Part shown: positions 25,541-34,027 of the stretch, piece after piece | Layout: each line of letters begins with the position of its first letter | How positions within the stretch are numbered: position 1 is the first letter of the stretch | Assembly: GCA_965207585.1 (NCBI GenBank) | Contig: CBDBMT010000003.1 | Location: forward strand, 1,116,001 to 1,180,000 | Source of the DNA: Bin87 sp965207585 | GTDB taxonomy: Bacteria; Chloroflexota; Dehalococcoidia; Lucifugimonadales; UBA3495 | Direction of reading: 5' to 3' | DNA length: 64,000 nt | Program-made: the position numbers and the translations under genes | Notes under the pieces: generated by a model | Databases searched by the model: none | The model's input: the letters and a program-made list of their open reading frames with translations, nothing else | What the model was told of the DNA's origin: nothing

Positions 25541-26755
25541 ATGCGCGATATCGACCGCTCCCGAGCAGCAGATAAAGAAGGAACGGTTATCACCAATCAG
25601 ACAGTGAGCCCGCCGAACCGCGATCCGGCAGGCGACCGGGAACTCGCAGACGCCACGGCGGACATTTCAATAGAACGGCAGCGCAACGAGGAATATTTCA
25701 AGCTACGGCGTTTGGTAATAGAACACGGCCTTCTGGATCGCCAATACGCCTCTTACGCAGTCAAGGTATCAATCGCATTCGCGCTGCTCATCGCCAGCGT
25801 AGCCATACTGGTCGTTTTTGACAGCCTGTGGGTGCAGCTGGTGAACGCGGTCCTGATGGCAGGCGCGTTCAGCCAGTTCGCTTTCCTGGGGCACGACTCC
25901 GGACACCGCCAGGTCTTCCGGTCGGTGAAGCGGAACGACATGCTCATGATGCTGGCCGCGCTGGTCACGGGCCTGGCGCCCAGTTGGTGGCAGGACAAGC
26001 ACGTCAAGCACCACGTCAGTCCCAATCAGATCGGGCATGACGGCGACATCGAAATCTCGGTATTCGCTTTCACCCGCGGGCAGGCGCTGGAATCCGGGGG
26101 AGTGGCGCGGTTCTTCATCCGCCATCAAGCCTTCTGGTTCTATCCCATGCTCCTGCTCACGTCGTACAGTCTGCTGTTCGCCGGCATCGCCTTCCTGGCG
26201 CGGCGGCAAGGGGTGAAGTATCCGGTCCTGGAACCCATTGTCGTGGCGGCCGCAGTAGCAGCCTATCTCGCGCTGGTTTTCACGTTCCTGCCCTTCTGGC
26301 ACGGGGTCCTGTTCATCGTGGTCCATCGGGCTCTGGTTGGATTGCACCTGGGCTCGGTTTTTGCGCCCAATCACAAGGGAATGCCGATCCTGGCGCCCGA
26401 AACCGAGCTCGATCACCTGCGGCAGCAGGTGTTGACGTCGAGAAACGTCATTCCCAATCCGGTCGTCGATTACATGTACGGCGGGTTGAACTACCAGATC
26501 GAGCACCACCTCTTCCCCAACATGCCCCGCAATCGGTTGAAGGATGCGAGGCCCGTCATCCGTGCTTTCTGCGCCGACCACGGCGTGCCCTATCACGAGA
26601 CGGGTTTCTGGCGGTCCAATCAGGAGATACTGAGCTATCTGCACGCGGTGAGCGCTCCCCTGCGTCAAAACCGGTGCAAGCCAATGAGCAGCCTGGATCG
26701 CCTGGCCGGGGGCCCTGCCCTGCCGGAGCAGCGCCCAAGATATGCTCTCTTCTGA
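25541..26755 (+). CDS. Membrane fatty-acid desaturase
   Basis: The 404-residue product has the three histidine clusters of membrane di-iron desaturases: 'HDSGH' near 124, 'HVKHH' near 155 and 'QIEHHLFP' near 320, plus four hydrophobic segments. This arrangement, with Gln before the last box, is that of front-end or acyl-lipid desaturases. It introduces a double bond into membrane acyl chains using oxygen and reduced ferredoxin or cytochrome b5, implying aerobic life. No cytochrome b5 domain is fused. The true start may lie a few codons into the frame (Val17 region), since the first 40 residues are polar and variable. Confidence 0.9.
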   Translation: MRDIDRSRAADKEGTVITNQTVSPPNRDPAGDRELADATADISIERQRNEEYFKLRRLVIEHGLLDRQYASYAVKVSIAFALLIASVAILVVFDSLWVQLVNAVLMAGAFSQFAFLGHDSGHRQVFRSVKRNDMLMMLAALVTGLAPSWWQDKHVKHHVSPNQIGHDGDIEISVFAFTRGQALESGGVARFFIRHQAFWFYPMLLLTSYSLLFAGIAFLARRQGVKYPVLEPIVVAAAVAAYLALVFTFLPFWHGVLFIVVHRALVGLHLGSVFAPNHKGMPILAPETELDHLRQQVLTSRNVIPNPVVDYMYGGLNYQIEHHLFPNMPRNRLKDARPVIRAFCADHGVPYHETGFWRSNQEILSYLHAVSAPLRQNRCKPMSSLDRLAGGPALPEQRPRYALF

Positions 26756-26776
26756 ACGCACCCGACGGCGGCATCG

Positions 26777-27661
26777 CTAACCCAGCGCGGCTAGCCACTC
26801 CCCGATGGCCTGGCCGATTGCGGCGGGGGAGTCTTCCTGGATGAAGTGGTAGCCCTTGACCGTCACTTCCCGTTGGTTGTGCCAGTCACGGCAGTATTCG
26901 CGCTGCGCTCCGGTGAGGATGACGCCCGGGTCGGCGTTGACGAATAGCTTGGGGACGTCGCTGGTGGACAGCCATCGGGAGTAGGCATCGACGATGGCCA
27001 CCACGTCGGCGGGCTCGCCGTCCAGGGGAATCTGGCGGGGCCAGGTCAGGGTCGGCCGGCGGGACTCGCCCGGCTCCAGGTAGGGTCGCCGGTACAACGC
27101 CATCTCGTCCTCGGTCAGGCCGCGCATCACGCTGGCGGGCAGGATGCGCTCGACGAACACGTTCCGCTCCAGGATGATCTGCTCGCCGTCCGGTGAGCGC
27201 ATGGACTGGAACAGCCCGCGGGAACGCTCGGGCCACTCATCCCACGTCAGCGGCCGCACGATGGCCTCCATGTAGGCGATACCCTTGACCCGATCCTGGT
27301 GTCGATTGGCCCAGTGGAACGCCAGGGCCGATCCCCAGTCATGGCACACCAGGGTGACGTTCTCAGTCAGGTCCAGGGTATCGAACCAGGCGTCCAGGTA
27401 GCGAGCATGATCGACGAAACGGTAGGAGCCGTCCGGAGCGCGGTCCGAGTCGCCCATGCCCAGCAGGTCGGGAGCCAGGCAGCGGGCCATCCCCGACACG
27501 TGGGGGATGACGTTGCGCCACAGGTAGGACGAGGTGGGATTGCCGTGCAGGAACACCACCGGGTCGCCCTGGCCGGTATCGACGGTGGACAATTCCACAT
27601 CCAGCGCCGGCACGCGGCGTCGCGGATGGGGATCGGCGGCGGGGATTTGTTGGTCTGACAT
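26777..27661 (-). CDS. Haloalkane dehalogenase (alpha/beta hydrolase, subfamily II-like)
   Basis: The 294-residue product from the ATG at 27661 (AGGAG upstream) has the haloalkane dehalogenase signature. Asn41 in 'HGNPTSSYLWRN' and Trp109 would hold the halide; Asp108 in 'CHDWGSAL' is the nucleophile; Glu132 in 'YMEAIVRP' is the acid, as in DhaA/LinB; His272 in 'GYHFIQED' is the base. The protein hydrolyses carbon-halogen bonds of haloalkanes in the cytoplasm. A degraded relative of its 3' end lies at 18968-19250. The longer open frame upstream is not coding. Confidence 0.93.
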   Translation of the reverse strand: MSDQQIPAADPHPRRRVPALDVELSTVDTGQGDPVVFLHGNPTSSYLWRNVIPHVSGMARCLAPDLLGMGDSDRAPDGSYRFVDHARYLDAWFDTLDLTENVTLVCHDWGSALAFHWANRHQDRVKGIAYMEAIVRPLTWDEWPERSRGLFQSMRSPDGEQIILERNVFVERILPASVMRGLTEDEMALYRRPYLEPGESRRPTLTWPRQIPLDGEPADVVAIVDAYSRWLSTSDVPKLFVNADPGVILTGAQREYCRDWHNQREVTVKGYHFIQEDSPAAIGQAIGEWLAALG

Positions 27662-27825
27662 TGAGTGCGCTCCTAACGGTCTTCTATCTACAGCGTGTTG
27701 ACATATTGAGCGCGGTACCCGGAAATCGGGTTCCAGGCTACTTCTTGGGAAGCGTCCGAGAGCGTTTTCCCGAGCCAACACTAATTGCAACACTTTTGGC
27801 GCCTGGGACCGCCGCGGGATCATTG

Positions 27826-27899
27826 TGGCACGGACCAGACTCGAACCGGCGACACATACGGTATCACGCCATTGCTCTACCAGACTGAGCTACCGTGGC
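27826..27899 (-). tRNA. tRNA-like gene, probable tRNA-Ile(GAU), poorly paired
   Basis: The reverse strand folds as a tRNA: acceptor GCCACGG with CCGTGCC (one mismatch at the second pair), D arm GCTC...GAGC, T arm with TTCGAGT loop, and anticodon loop GTGATAC with T33 and GAT. The anticodon stem (ATGGC / CGTAT) has two mismatched pairs next to the loop, and no CCA is encoded. It is either a divergent tRNA-Ile or a decaying pseudo-tRNA; a tRNA search program score would decide. Confidence 0.5.
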
Positions 27900-27944
27900 G
27901 CCGCTCCATGCCAAGCCTAACGCGACAGAACGTGTCAAGCCGCG

Positions 27945-28748
27945 TCAGTTGGGCGCACGGTAGCCGTCGGTTCCACTGATGTCATGCTGGACGACTGACA
28001 GCGATATGGCGAGGCTGTCCGTGATGTCCGGCCTGGTGGCGTCGGCGGCGCCGCGCTGGGCTGCCTTCTCCAGTGAGGATAGTTTTTCGCCGGAGGGCGG
28101 AGTCGCCATCTGGACGGTCACGACGATTTCAATGGCGTCGCTGTCGTAATAGGTCACGCTGTCCTGCACGCCGTCCTCTGCCATGACCGCGTAATGCGCT
28201 CCGACTACCGCTTCCTCCGCCTCCTTCTTGGTGAACCCCGGGTCTTTACCGGTTTGTAAGCTGACCGTAACGTGGGGGTTTTCGGACTGAAATTTGTCGA
28301 TGGCATTCCGGGCGTTGCCGGAGATGGAACCTGAAAACTTGATCCAGGCCGTTGATCCACTGGTGCTGGCAGCATCAACGACGCTGCCGGGGTCCTCGTC
28401 CTCGATGGCCGTTACCATCTTTGAGAAATCATCGCGCCAGCCAAAACGCATGATGGATTCATCGAGAGTGATGCCATCCTGGTTCGCGATGAATTGCAAG
28501 TCGTTCACTTCAGCGGGGCTGTTGATGCTGGCGTGTTGGCGGATTAGCGCAGCTACTTCATCGGGGGTCAATGTCGCCAATTTCTGGTGACTCACCGCCG
28601 TTTTGCCGTTGTTGCCGGGGGCGGCCGCCATCGCCACGATTACGACCACCACCGCGATCACGGCCAGAATGCCGCCGCCGTAGGCGAGCCACATGTACCA
28701 GCGGGTCCAACGATTTTTTGGTGAGGCGCGTCGTTCATTCTCGTTCAT
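27945..28748 (-). CDS. Membrane-anchored protein of unknown function
   Basis: From the ATG at 28748 the product has 267 residues: a basic 20-residue N-terminus ('RRASPKNRWTRWYMW'), one transmembrane helix at about residues 25-46, and an extracytoplasmic domain. The latter includes 'LATLTPDEVAALIRQHASINS', 'FIANQDGITLDESIMRFGW' and two strand pairs near 'VTVSLQTGKDP' and 'IEIVVTVQMATPPSGEKLSS'. I do not recognise a family. It sits next to the tRNA-like gene and is divergent from the amidohydrolase gene. Confidence 0.65.
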   Translation of the reverse strand: MNENERRASPKNRWTRWYMWLAYGGGILAVIAVVVVIVAMAAAPGNNGKTAVSHQKLATLTPDEVAALIRQHASINSPAEVNDLQFIANQDGITLDESIMRFGWRDDFSKMVTAIEDEDPGSVVDAASTSGSTAWIKFSGSISGNARNAIDKFQSENPHVTVSLQTGKDPGFTKKEAEEAVVGAHYAVMAEDGVQDSVTYYDSDAIEIVVTVQMATPPSGEKLSSLEKAAQRGAADATRPDITDSLAISLSVVQHDISGTDGYRAPN

Positions 28749-28800
28749 TATCGGGAAGCCTCGTCTGATCATAAACTGTGGTCGAAGAAAGTAGTGACCC

Positions 28801-28822
28801 GCGCCGTCTCACCAGACGGCGC
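28801..28822. other. Strong hairpin in the divergent intergenic region
   Basis: A perfect 9-bp stem GCGCCGTCT / AGACGGCGC with a CACC loop lies 53 bases upstream of the anchored-protein gene and about 240 bases before the amidohydrolase gene. It could be a regulatory hairpin or transcription barrier. The rest of 28749-29060 shows no gene. Confidence 0.45.
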
Positions 28823-29060
28823 GGTATTTATTCGTCAACACGCCCTGGTCCATGGTATCAGGCGTTCACGGTGGCGTAGCTATCCGACAACAGGTCCGCC
28901 GGATGGTGCGGAATCTGCGATACTTTGCATAATGATTACGATATTCGTTGCCAAATTGACACGCAAATAATGCGGACTTACACTGCGGCTACTTCTATAT
29001 GCTCTTGTCGTCAGAAAGGGCACGGGAATTTGCACAACGCCGCTTCTGGGAGGTGACCCT

Positions 29061-30737
29061 ATGCCGGAATTTGACTTGGTAATTCGCGGTGGAACCGTAA
29101 TCGACGGCACCGGCCTGCCCCGCGTCCGCGCCGACGTGGGCATCAAGGACGGGCGGGTGGCCATGATCAGCGGGCGCATCAACTCGGCCGGCGCCAGGGA
29201 GCTGGACGCCAGCGGCTGCATCGTGGCCCCCGGCGCGGTGGACCTGCACACCCACTATGACGCACAACTGAACTGGGACCCCTACGCGTCGCTGTCGGGG
29301 TGGTTCGGCGTGACGTCGCTGACGGTGGGGCAGTGCGGCTTCGGGTTCGCGCCGACCCGGCCCGAGGACCGGGACCTGAACATGCGCATGATGAACCGCA
29401 TCGAGGCCATTCCGCTGGAGTCCATGCGGCTGGGCATGCGCTGGGACTGGGAGACGTTCCCCGAATACATGGACAGCCTGGATCGCCAGGGCCTGGGGGT
29501 GAACGTCGGCGCGCTGGTGCCCTTCTCGCCGCTGCGAGGCTACGTGCTGGGCATGATCCCGGCGCGGGAACGCACGTCCGTGACCGAGGCCGAGCTGAAC
29601 CAGATGAAGCAGATCCTGTACGACTCCATGAAGGCGGGGGCGTTCGGGATCTCCGCGGACAAGAACCTGGAGGACCGGCCCGAGGACGGCAGCTGGCTGC
29701 CCAGCCACGTGGCGTCGCCCGAGGAGTTCTACGCCCTGTCCCAGGTCATGAGCGAGTTCGGCGTGGGCCACCTGGGCTGGACCATTGGCATATCCGACGA
29801 CCGGCCCGGCCAGCGGGAAATGCTGGCGGAGATGGTGCGCATGAGCGGACGCCCGCTGCACGTTGCGCTGGGCGATGAGGAAGGCTACGACTGGCTGGAG
29901 GAGGTCCGCAAGGAGGGGCTCCCTGTGCTGGCGCAGCAGGGCTCGGTGCCGACCATCGCCGAGTTCAAGCTCTCCGAGTACAACCTGTTCGACTACATGC
30001 CCAACTGGGTGCAGCCGCTGGTGGGCTCCAAGGAGGAGCGCATCGCCAAGCTGTCCGAGGACGGCATACGGTCTGGCATGAAGCGCGACGTCATCGAGCG
30101 GCCCCACGCACGCACCGACTGGACGCAGGTGCAGGTGGTCGAGGTGGCGCTGGAGCGGAACCTCAAGTACGAGGGCCTGTCCATCGCCGACATCGCCGAG
30201 GCTGAGGGCAAGCACCCGCTGGACGTGTTCCTGGACATCGCCCTGGATGAGGACCTGGAGACCGAGTTCGCTCACCCGGCCGGCGGACAGGGGGACGACG
30301 CCCGCGCCGAGCGGTTGGTCAACCCCTTCGTCCACATCTCAGTGTCGGACGGCGGCGCGCACACCCGGTTCCTGGTCAACAGCGTGTGGCCGGTGTACTT
30401 CCTGGGTCACTGGATCCGCGACAACGAGCTGATGACGCTGGAGCAGGCCCACCAGAAGATGAGCGCGCTGCCGGCGGCCTTCTCGGACATGAAGGGTCGT
30501 GGCACGCTGCGCGTCGGCGACTACGCGGACGTGATGATCTACAACATGGACGAGCTGGGACTGCTGTACGACAAGCCGCAGTTCGAGACCGACTTCCCCG
30601 GCGGCGAGAAGCGGCTGGTGCAGAAGCCCACGGGGATCCGCTACATCCTGGTCAACGGCGTCGTCACGTTCGTCGAGAACGAGTGCACGGGCGAACTGCC
30701 CGGCAAGCTGCTGCGCAGCTACGACATGGTCGGCTGA
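29061..30737 (+). CDS. N-acyl-D-amino-acid deacylase-type amidohydrolase
   Basis: The 558-residue product matches amidohydrolase family 3 (D-aminoacylase branch). The metal motif 'VDLHTHYDAQLNWDP' lies near residue 58, preceded by 'IRGGTVIDGTGLPRVRADVGI.DGRI' in its Val form. The C-terminal 'SDGGAHTRFL' near 440 supplies the conserved Asp, and 'GRGTLRVGDYADVMIYN' is the beta-sandwich return strand. Such enzymes deacylate N-acyl-D-amino acids or related amides, using one or two zinc ions. The family is much expanded in marine Chloroflexota. It is monocistronic, with a terminator hairpin 31 bases after the stop. Confidence 0.87.
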   Translation: MPEFDLVIRGGTVIDGTGLPRVRADVGIKDGRVAMISGRINSAGARELDASGCIVAPGAVDLHTHYDAQLNWDPYASLSGWFGVTSLTVGQCGFGFAPTRPEDRDLNMRMMNRIEAIPLESMRLGMRWDWETFPEYMDSLDRQGLGVNVGALVPFSPLRGYVLGMIPARERTSVTEAELNQMKQILYDSMKAGAFGISADKNLEDRPEDGSWLPSHVASPEEFYALSQVMSEFGVGHLGWTIGISDDRPGQREMLAEMVRMSGRPLHVALGDEEGYDWLEEVRKEGLPVLAQQGSVPTIAEFKLSEYNLFDYMPNWVQPLVGSKEERIAKLSEDGIRSGMKRDVIERPHARTDWTQVQVVEVALERNLKYEGLSIADIAEAEGKHPLDVFLDIALDEDLETEFAHPAGGQGDDARAERLVNPFVHISVSDGGAHTRFLVNSVWPVYFLGHWIRDNELMTLEQAHQKMSALPAAFSDMKGRGTLRVGDYADVMIYNMDELGLLYDKPQFETDFPGGEKRLVQKPTGIRYILVNGVVTFVENECTGELPGKLLRSYDMVG

Positions 30738-30767
30738 TTCCGCGTGGATTGCCAATAGGCACGCGAA

Positions 30768-30796
30768 CGGCCCCGGGGCTTTGCGCTCCGGGGCCG
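30768..30796 (+). terminator. Terminator hairpin after the amidohydrolase gene
   Basis: A perfect 9-bp GC stem, CGGCCCCGG / CCGGGGCCG, with an 11-base loop lies 31 bases after the stop codon. The T-run is weak. Confidence 0.6.
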
Positions 30797-30861
30797 CAGT
30801 CATTCGGATAATGCAACGGAGTTGCTGCTCAGTGAAATGACGCGCTAGCTTGAAACCAGAC

Positions 30862-30958
30862 CGTCATACCGGCGAAAGCCGGTATCCAGGAAATCTGCGC
30901 TCTAACCACGTTTGCCGGCTCGAAGGTTTTCTGGATTCCTGCTTCCGCAGGAATGACG
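30862..30958. repeat. REP-like element with two GNRA-capped hairpins
   Basis: Two 28-bp arms in inverted orientation (30862-30889 and 30931-30958) share 'CGTCAT.CC.GCG.AAGC.GG.ATCCAG'. Each arm itself forms an 8-bp hairpin: ATACCGGC-GAAA-GCCGGTAT and, on the opposite strand, ATTCCTGC-GGAA-GCAGGAAT. Differences between the arms are compensatory. It lies in the 280-base gap before the Rieske gene. Confidence 0.8.
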
Positions 30959-31018
30959 TTTTCCTGTTCAGGGCGCTTAGCAACCCGAAACAACTACTGC
31001 GCCGCGCGTCGGTGCAGC

Positions 31019-31387
31019 CTACTCGTCCGGCACCAGCGCCACCAGCCGGCCCTCCTGCTGGGTGACCAGGAACGCCTTCATGCGGAAGTTGGGGTTGTTG
31101 ACGCAGGTGCCCTCCCCCTTCTCGTACTGCCAGCCGTGGCCGTCGCAGACGAATACCTCGTCGCCCTCGTCCTCGATCTCGCCGCCCTGGTGGGGACAGA
31201 TGGTGGACAGCAGTTTGTAGCCGTCGCGACCGCGCACCAGGAAATACCTAGCATCGCCCACCTTCACCGGAGCCGGGAGGTCGGTAAACGCGGCCTCCTC
31301 CCCCAGCTCGACTCGCACCTTTCTGGATCGGGCGGAGCCGCTGACCTGGCGAAGGGTGACGGTTCCTCGGCGGCGTTCGGTAGTCAT
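31019..31387 (-). CDS. Rieske [2Fe-2S] ferredoxin-like protein
   Basis: The 122-residue product has the Rieske cluster ligands Cys64-X-His66 ('TICPHQGG') and Cys81-X2-His84 ('FVCDGHGW'), with 14 residues between, as in ferredoxin-type Rieske domains. There is no oxygenase domain and no membrane anchor, so it is probably a soluble electron carrier. A GGAG site lies seven bases before the ATG. No oxygenase gene is adjacent; the next gene is divergent. Its electron partner is unknown. Confidence 0.88.
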   Translation of the reverse strand: MTTERRRGTVTLRQVSGSARSRKVRVELGEEAAFTDLPAPVKVGDARYFLVRGRDGYKLLSTICPHQGGEIEDEGDEVFVCDGHGWQYEKGEGTCVNNPNFRMKAFLVTQQEGRLVALVPDE

Positions 31388-31538
31388 GGCGATCTCCTCG
31401 CGGCGGTGGTCAAATCGCGTTGCTGTTTACCAGCCGGAGTATAGCAAAACCGCGCCGGTTTTGGCCCGGCGGTAGCCCCGTCGTCGCCGCGATGCTACAC
31501 TGGCGCAAATCATGATACGAAAAGCGTAGGAGGCAGTT

Positions 31539-32627
31539 ATGGTTGACCTCGGAACTGCGACAAGCCTGGAAAATCTCGGTCTGAAAGTGGGCACGCCGGC
31601 CGTCAAATCGGCGGGGGCGCTGGCCTTCGGGCCGGAGGGTGTGCTGTTCGTTGCCGACAACGTGGGCGCGTCCATCTTCGCCATCGACGTTGGCGACAAC
31701 GGCAGCGGCGAGCCCCAGGACGTGAACCTTGAGAACTTCGACGCGTCCCTGGCGTCCTACCTGGGCTGCTCCCGGGAGGACGTGACCATACGCGACATCG
31801 TGGCCCACCCGGCGTCGGGCAACGTGTACTGCTCGGTGATGCGGGGCAGCGGCGACGACGCCATCCCGGTGATCGTCCGGGTGTCCGGTGATGGCTCCAT
31901 CGGCGATGTGTCGCTGGAGGACGTGGCGTTTTCCCAGTACGACATCACCGACGCCGCCGATGCGGACGACCCGCGCCTGGTCACGCGGATGCAGCTGCGC
32001 ACGGTGACCGTGACCGATATGTCATACGTCGACGGCCTGCTGCTGGTGGCCGGAACCTCCAACGAGGAGTTCACTTCCACCCTGCGGCGGATCCCATTCC
32101 CCTTCAACGGTGAGGCGAAAGCCAACTCGCTGGAAATCTTCCACGTCTCCCACGGCGTGTACGAGACGGCGGCGCCCATCCGCGCCTTCGTGCCCTACCA
32201 GGACAACACCAGCATCCTGGCCAGTTACACCTGCACCCCGGTGGTGCAGTTCACCCTGGCCGATTTCGACACCGAAAAGCACGTCATGGGCAAGACCGTG
32301 GCTGAGCTGGGTTCCCACAACCATCCCATTGACCTGGTCTCGTATGAGCACGATGGCGGCGAGTACCTGCTGGTCTGCAACGACCGGCACCCGCTGTTCA
32401 AGATCGTCTGCAAGGACATCGACGTGCAGGGTCCGCTCACGGTGCCGGATGACTCCCTGGACGCCTCACCGGCAGACCCGGTCACGCCGGGCGTGGGCGT
32501 GCCGCGCCAGTTGCTGCCCCATCCCGGCGTCAAGCGCATGGCGAACCTGAATGGCGACGCCGTGGTGATGCTCCAGCAGGACGAGGACGGCAGCCACCTG
32601 CGCACCTACGCCACCGCCACGCTGTGA
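31539..32627 (+). CDS. Predicted beta-propeller protein of unknown function
   Basis: The 362-residue product has repeated strand-turn patterns expected of a propeller, such as 'GALAFGPEGVLFVADNVGASIFAIDVG', 'IVAHPASGNVYCSVMRG' and 'ITDMSYVDGLLLVAGTSN' in near form. No signal peptide is seen. AGGAGG precedes the ATG. Its TGA stop overlaps the GTG start of the next gene (GTGA), so the two are translationally coupled. I cannot name the family or ligand. The mention of 'SHNHPIDLVSYEHDGGEYLLVCNDRHPLFK' in two halves suggests a ligand site rich in His and Asp. Confidence 0.65.
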   Translation: MVDLGTATSLENLGLKVGTPAVKSAGALAFGPEGVLFVADNVGASIFAIDVGDNGSGEPQDVNLENFDASLASYLGCSREDVTIRDIVAHPASGNVYCSVMRGSGDDAIPVIVRVSGDGSIGDVSLEDVAFSQYDITDAADADDPRLVTRMQLRTVTVTDMSYVDGLLLVAGTSNEEFTSTLRRIPFPFNGEAKANSLEIFHVSHGVYETAAPIRAFVPYQDNTSILASYTCTPVVQFTLADFDTEKHVMGKTVAELGSHNHPIDLVSYEHDGGEYLLVCNDRHPLFKIVCKDIDVQGPLTVPDDSLDASPADPVTPGVGVPRQLLPHPGVKRMANLNGDAVVMLQQDEDGSHLRTYATATL

Positions 32628-33736
32628 CCCACGGCCGTCACCTGCAACTGGAGTGGGCGCAGCTCGAGGGACGGGACTGCCTGAGAATCGGCGGCTGGAC
32701 TGAGGCCGAACTTCGCGAGTTGGCGATGCTGGACGCCGGGGCATTGTCCCGGCGTCTGGCCGTTTATCCCAGCGAGGCGCTGCCATCATGCGGCGGGCGA
32801 CCCGCGGTTCCGCCGGCCGCTGGGCGTTTCCTGGTGCTGGATGGGGCAATCTGGTTCGTGCCCCGCTTTCCCTTCGCCGACGGGATGAGCTATTCGCTGC
32901 TGGTCGAGTCCGGCGGCGGCGCGGACGGCGCGGAGGTCTGGCAGATCCGGCGGCCAGACCCGGAGGCGTCTTCCACCACTGAGGTCGTGGCAATCTACCC
33001 CACCGCCGCCGAGCTGCCGGTGAACCTGCTGCGGGTGTACGTGCACTTCTCCGCCCCGATGAGCGAGGGCTGGGCAGCACGCGCAATCAGTGTCACCCGC
33101 AAAGACACGGGCGAAACGCTGGATGACGTCTTCCTGCCGCCGGAGCCGGAGTTGTGGGATGCCCAGCGCAGAAGACTGACCATGCTGCTGGACCCGGGCC
33201 GCATCAAGCGCGGCCTGGTGCCCAACTTGGAGTTCGGCTACCCGCTGGTGGAAAGCACGACGGTGCGCATCGCAGTTGATCCCGCCTTCCGCGACGCCGC
33301 GGGCCAGCCCCTCCGTGCCGGCGCGCAACGCAGCTACAGCATCGGCCTGGCATTGCGGGCGCGCATTGAGCCGGCCACCTGGCGATTGAACGCCCCGAAC
33401 ACCGGCTCCCGGGCTCCGCTACTGGTTGAGTTCGACCGGCCGCTGGACCACGGCCTGCTGCAGCACTGCCTGTCGGTTCGGGACGAAGCCGGCCGGAGCG
33501 TGCGCGGCGCGGGCGAGATCGGAGAGGGTGAGCGCAGTTGGCGCTTCACGCCGGATGCTCCGTGGCAAACCGGCGAGTACCAACTGGTGGTCGAACCGCG
33601 CCTGGAAGACGTGGCGGGAAATTCGCCGGCCCGCGTCTTCGACCGGGACGTAACGAAGCCGGAAGACTCGCCGGGGGAGCGGGAGGCAGTGACGGTCAGT
33701 TTCTCGTGCGTCCCGGTCGCACCTGCGCCTGGGTGA
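32624..33736 (+). CDS. Ig-like-domain protein coupled to the propeller gene
   Basis: The 370-residue product begins at a GTG overlapping the preceding stop. It has no signal peptide. Residues 120-240 and 250-345 each look like bacterial Ig-like domains of the 'Big_5' type: 'VVAIYPTAAELPVNLLRVYVHFSAPMS', with 'ISVTRKDTGE', and later 'PLLVEFDRPLDHGLLQHCLSVRDEAG' with 'WRFTPDAPWQTGEYQLVVEPRLEDVAGN'. The coupling implies a complex or shared pathway with the propeller protein. The function is unknown. A 14-bp minisatellite begins about 40 bases after its stop. Confidence 0.65.
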   Translation: MTHGRHLQLEWAQLEGRDCLRIGGWTEAELRELAMLDAGALSRRLAVYPSEALPSCGGRPAVPPAAGRFLVLDGAIWFVPRFPFADGMSYSLLVESGGGADGAEVWQIRRPDPEASSTTEVVAIYPTAAELPVNLLRVYVHFSAPMSEGWAARAISVTRKDTGETLDDVFLPPEPELWDAQRRRLTMLLDPGRIKRGLVPNLEFGYPLVESTTVRIAVDPAFRDAAGQPLRAGAQRSYSIGLALRARIEPATWRLNAPNTGSRAPLLVEFDRPLDHGLLQHCLSVRDEAGRSVRGAGEIGEGERSWRFTPDAPWQTGEYQLVVEPRLEDVAGNSPARVFDRDVTKPEDSPGEREAVTVSFSCVPVAPAPG

Positions 33737-33769
33737 GTCTGCGGAGCCGCAAGAATCGTGGTGACACGC

Positions 33770-34027
33770 CCTGCCAGTGGAGCCCTGCCAGTGGAGCCCT
33801 GCCAGTGGAGCCCTGCCAGTGGAGCCCTGCCAGTGGAGCCCTGCCAGTGGAGCCCTGCCAGTGGAGCCCTGCCAGTGGAGCCCTGCCAGTGGAGCCCTGC
33901 CAGTGGAGCCCTGCCAGTGGAGCCCTGCCAGTGGAGCCCTGCCAGTGGAGCCCTGCCAGTGGAGCCCTGTCAGTGGAGCCCTGTCAGTGGAGCCCTGTCA
34001 GTGGGGACGTGTCAGTGGGGACGTGTC
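33770..34027. repeat. Minisatellite: 18 tandem copies of a 14-bp unit
   Basis: CAGTGG recurs at exactly 14-base steps from 33775 to 34013, giving 18 copies of a TGCCAGTGGAGCCC-type unit. The first fourteen are essentially identical, and the last four drift (CTGTCAGTGG, then GGACGTGTCAGTGG). GTGACACG at 33761 and CGTGTCAC at 34022 flank the array in inverted orientation. It sits between convergent genes, and its right edge supplies the last codons and stop of the MFS gene. Confidence 0.95.

Noticed and set aside
28995..30335. 446-residue open frame antisense to the D-aminoacylase-type gene
   Set aside because: The sense strand has metal-binding motifs of the amidohydrolase family; the antisense frame is low-complexity His/Val/Gly/Arg-rich sequence.
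33770..34027. Possible CRISPR array
   Set aside because: The repeats are contiguous 14-bp units without unique spacers, and no cas genes are in the window.
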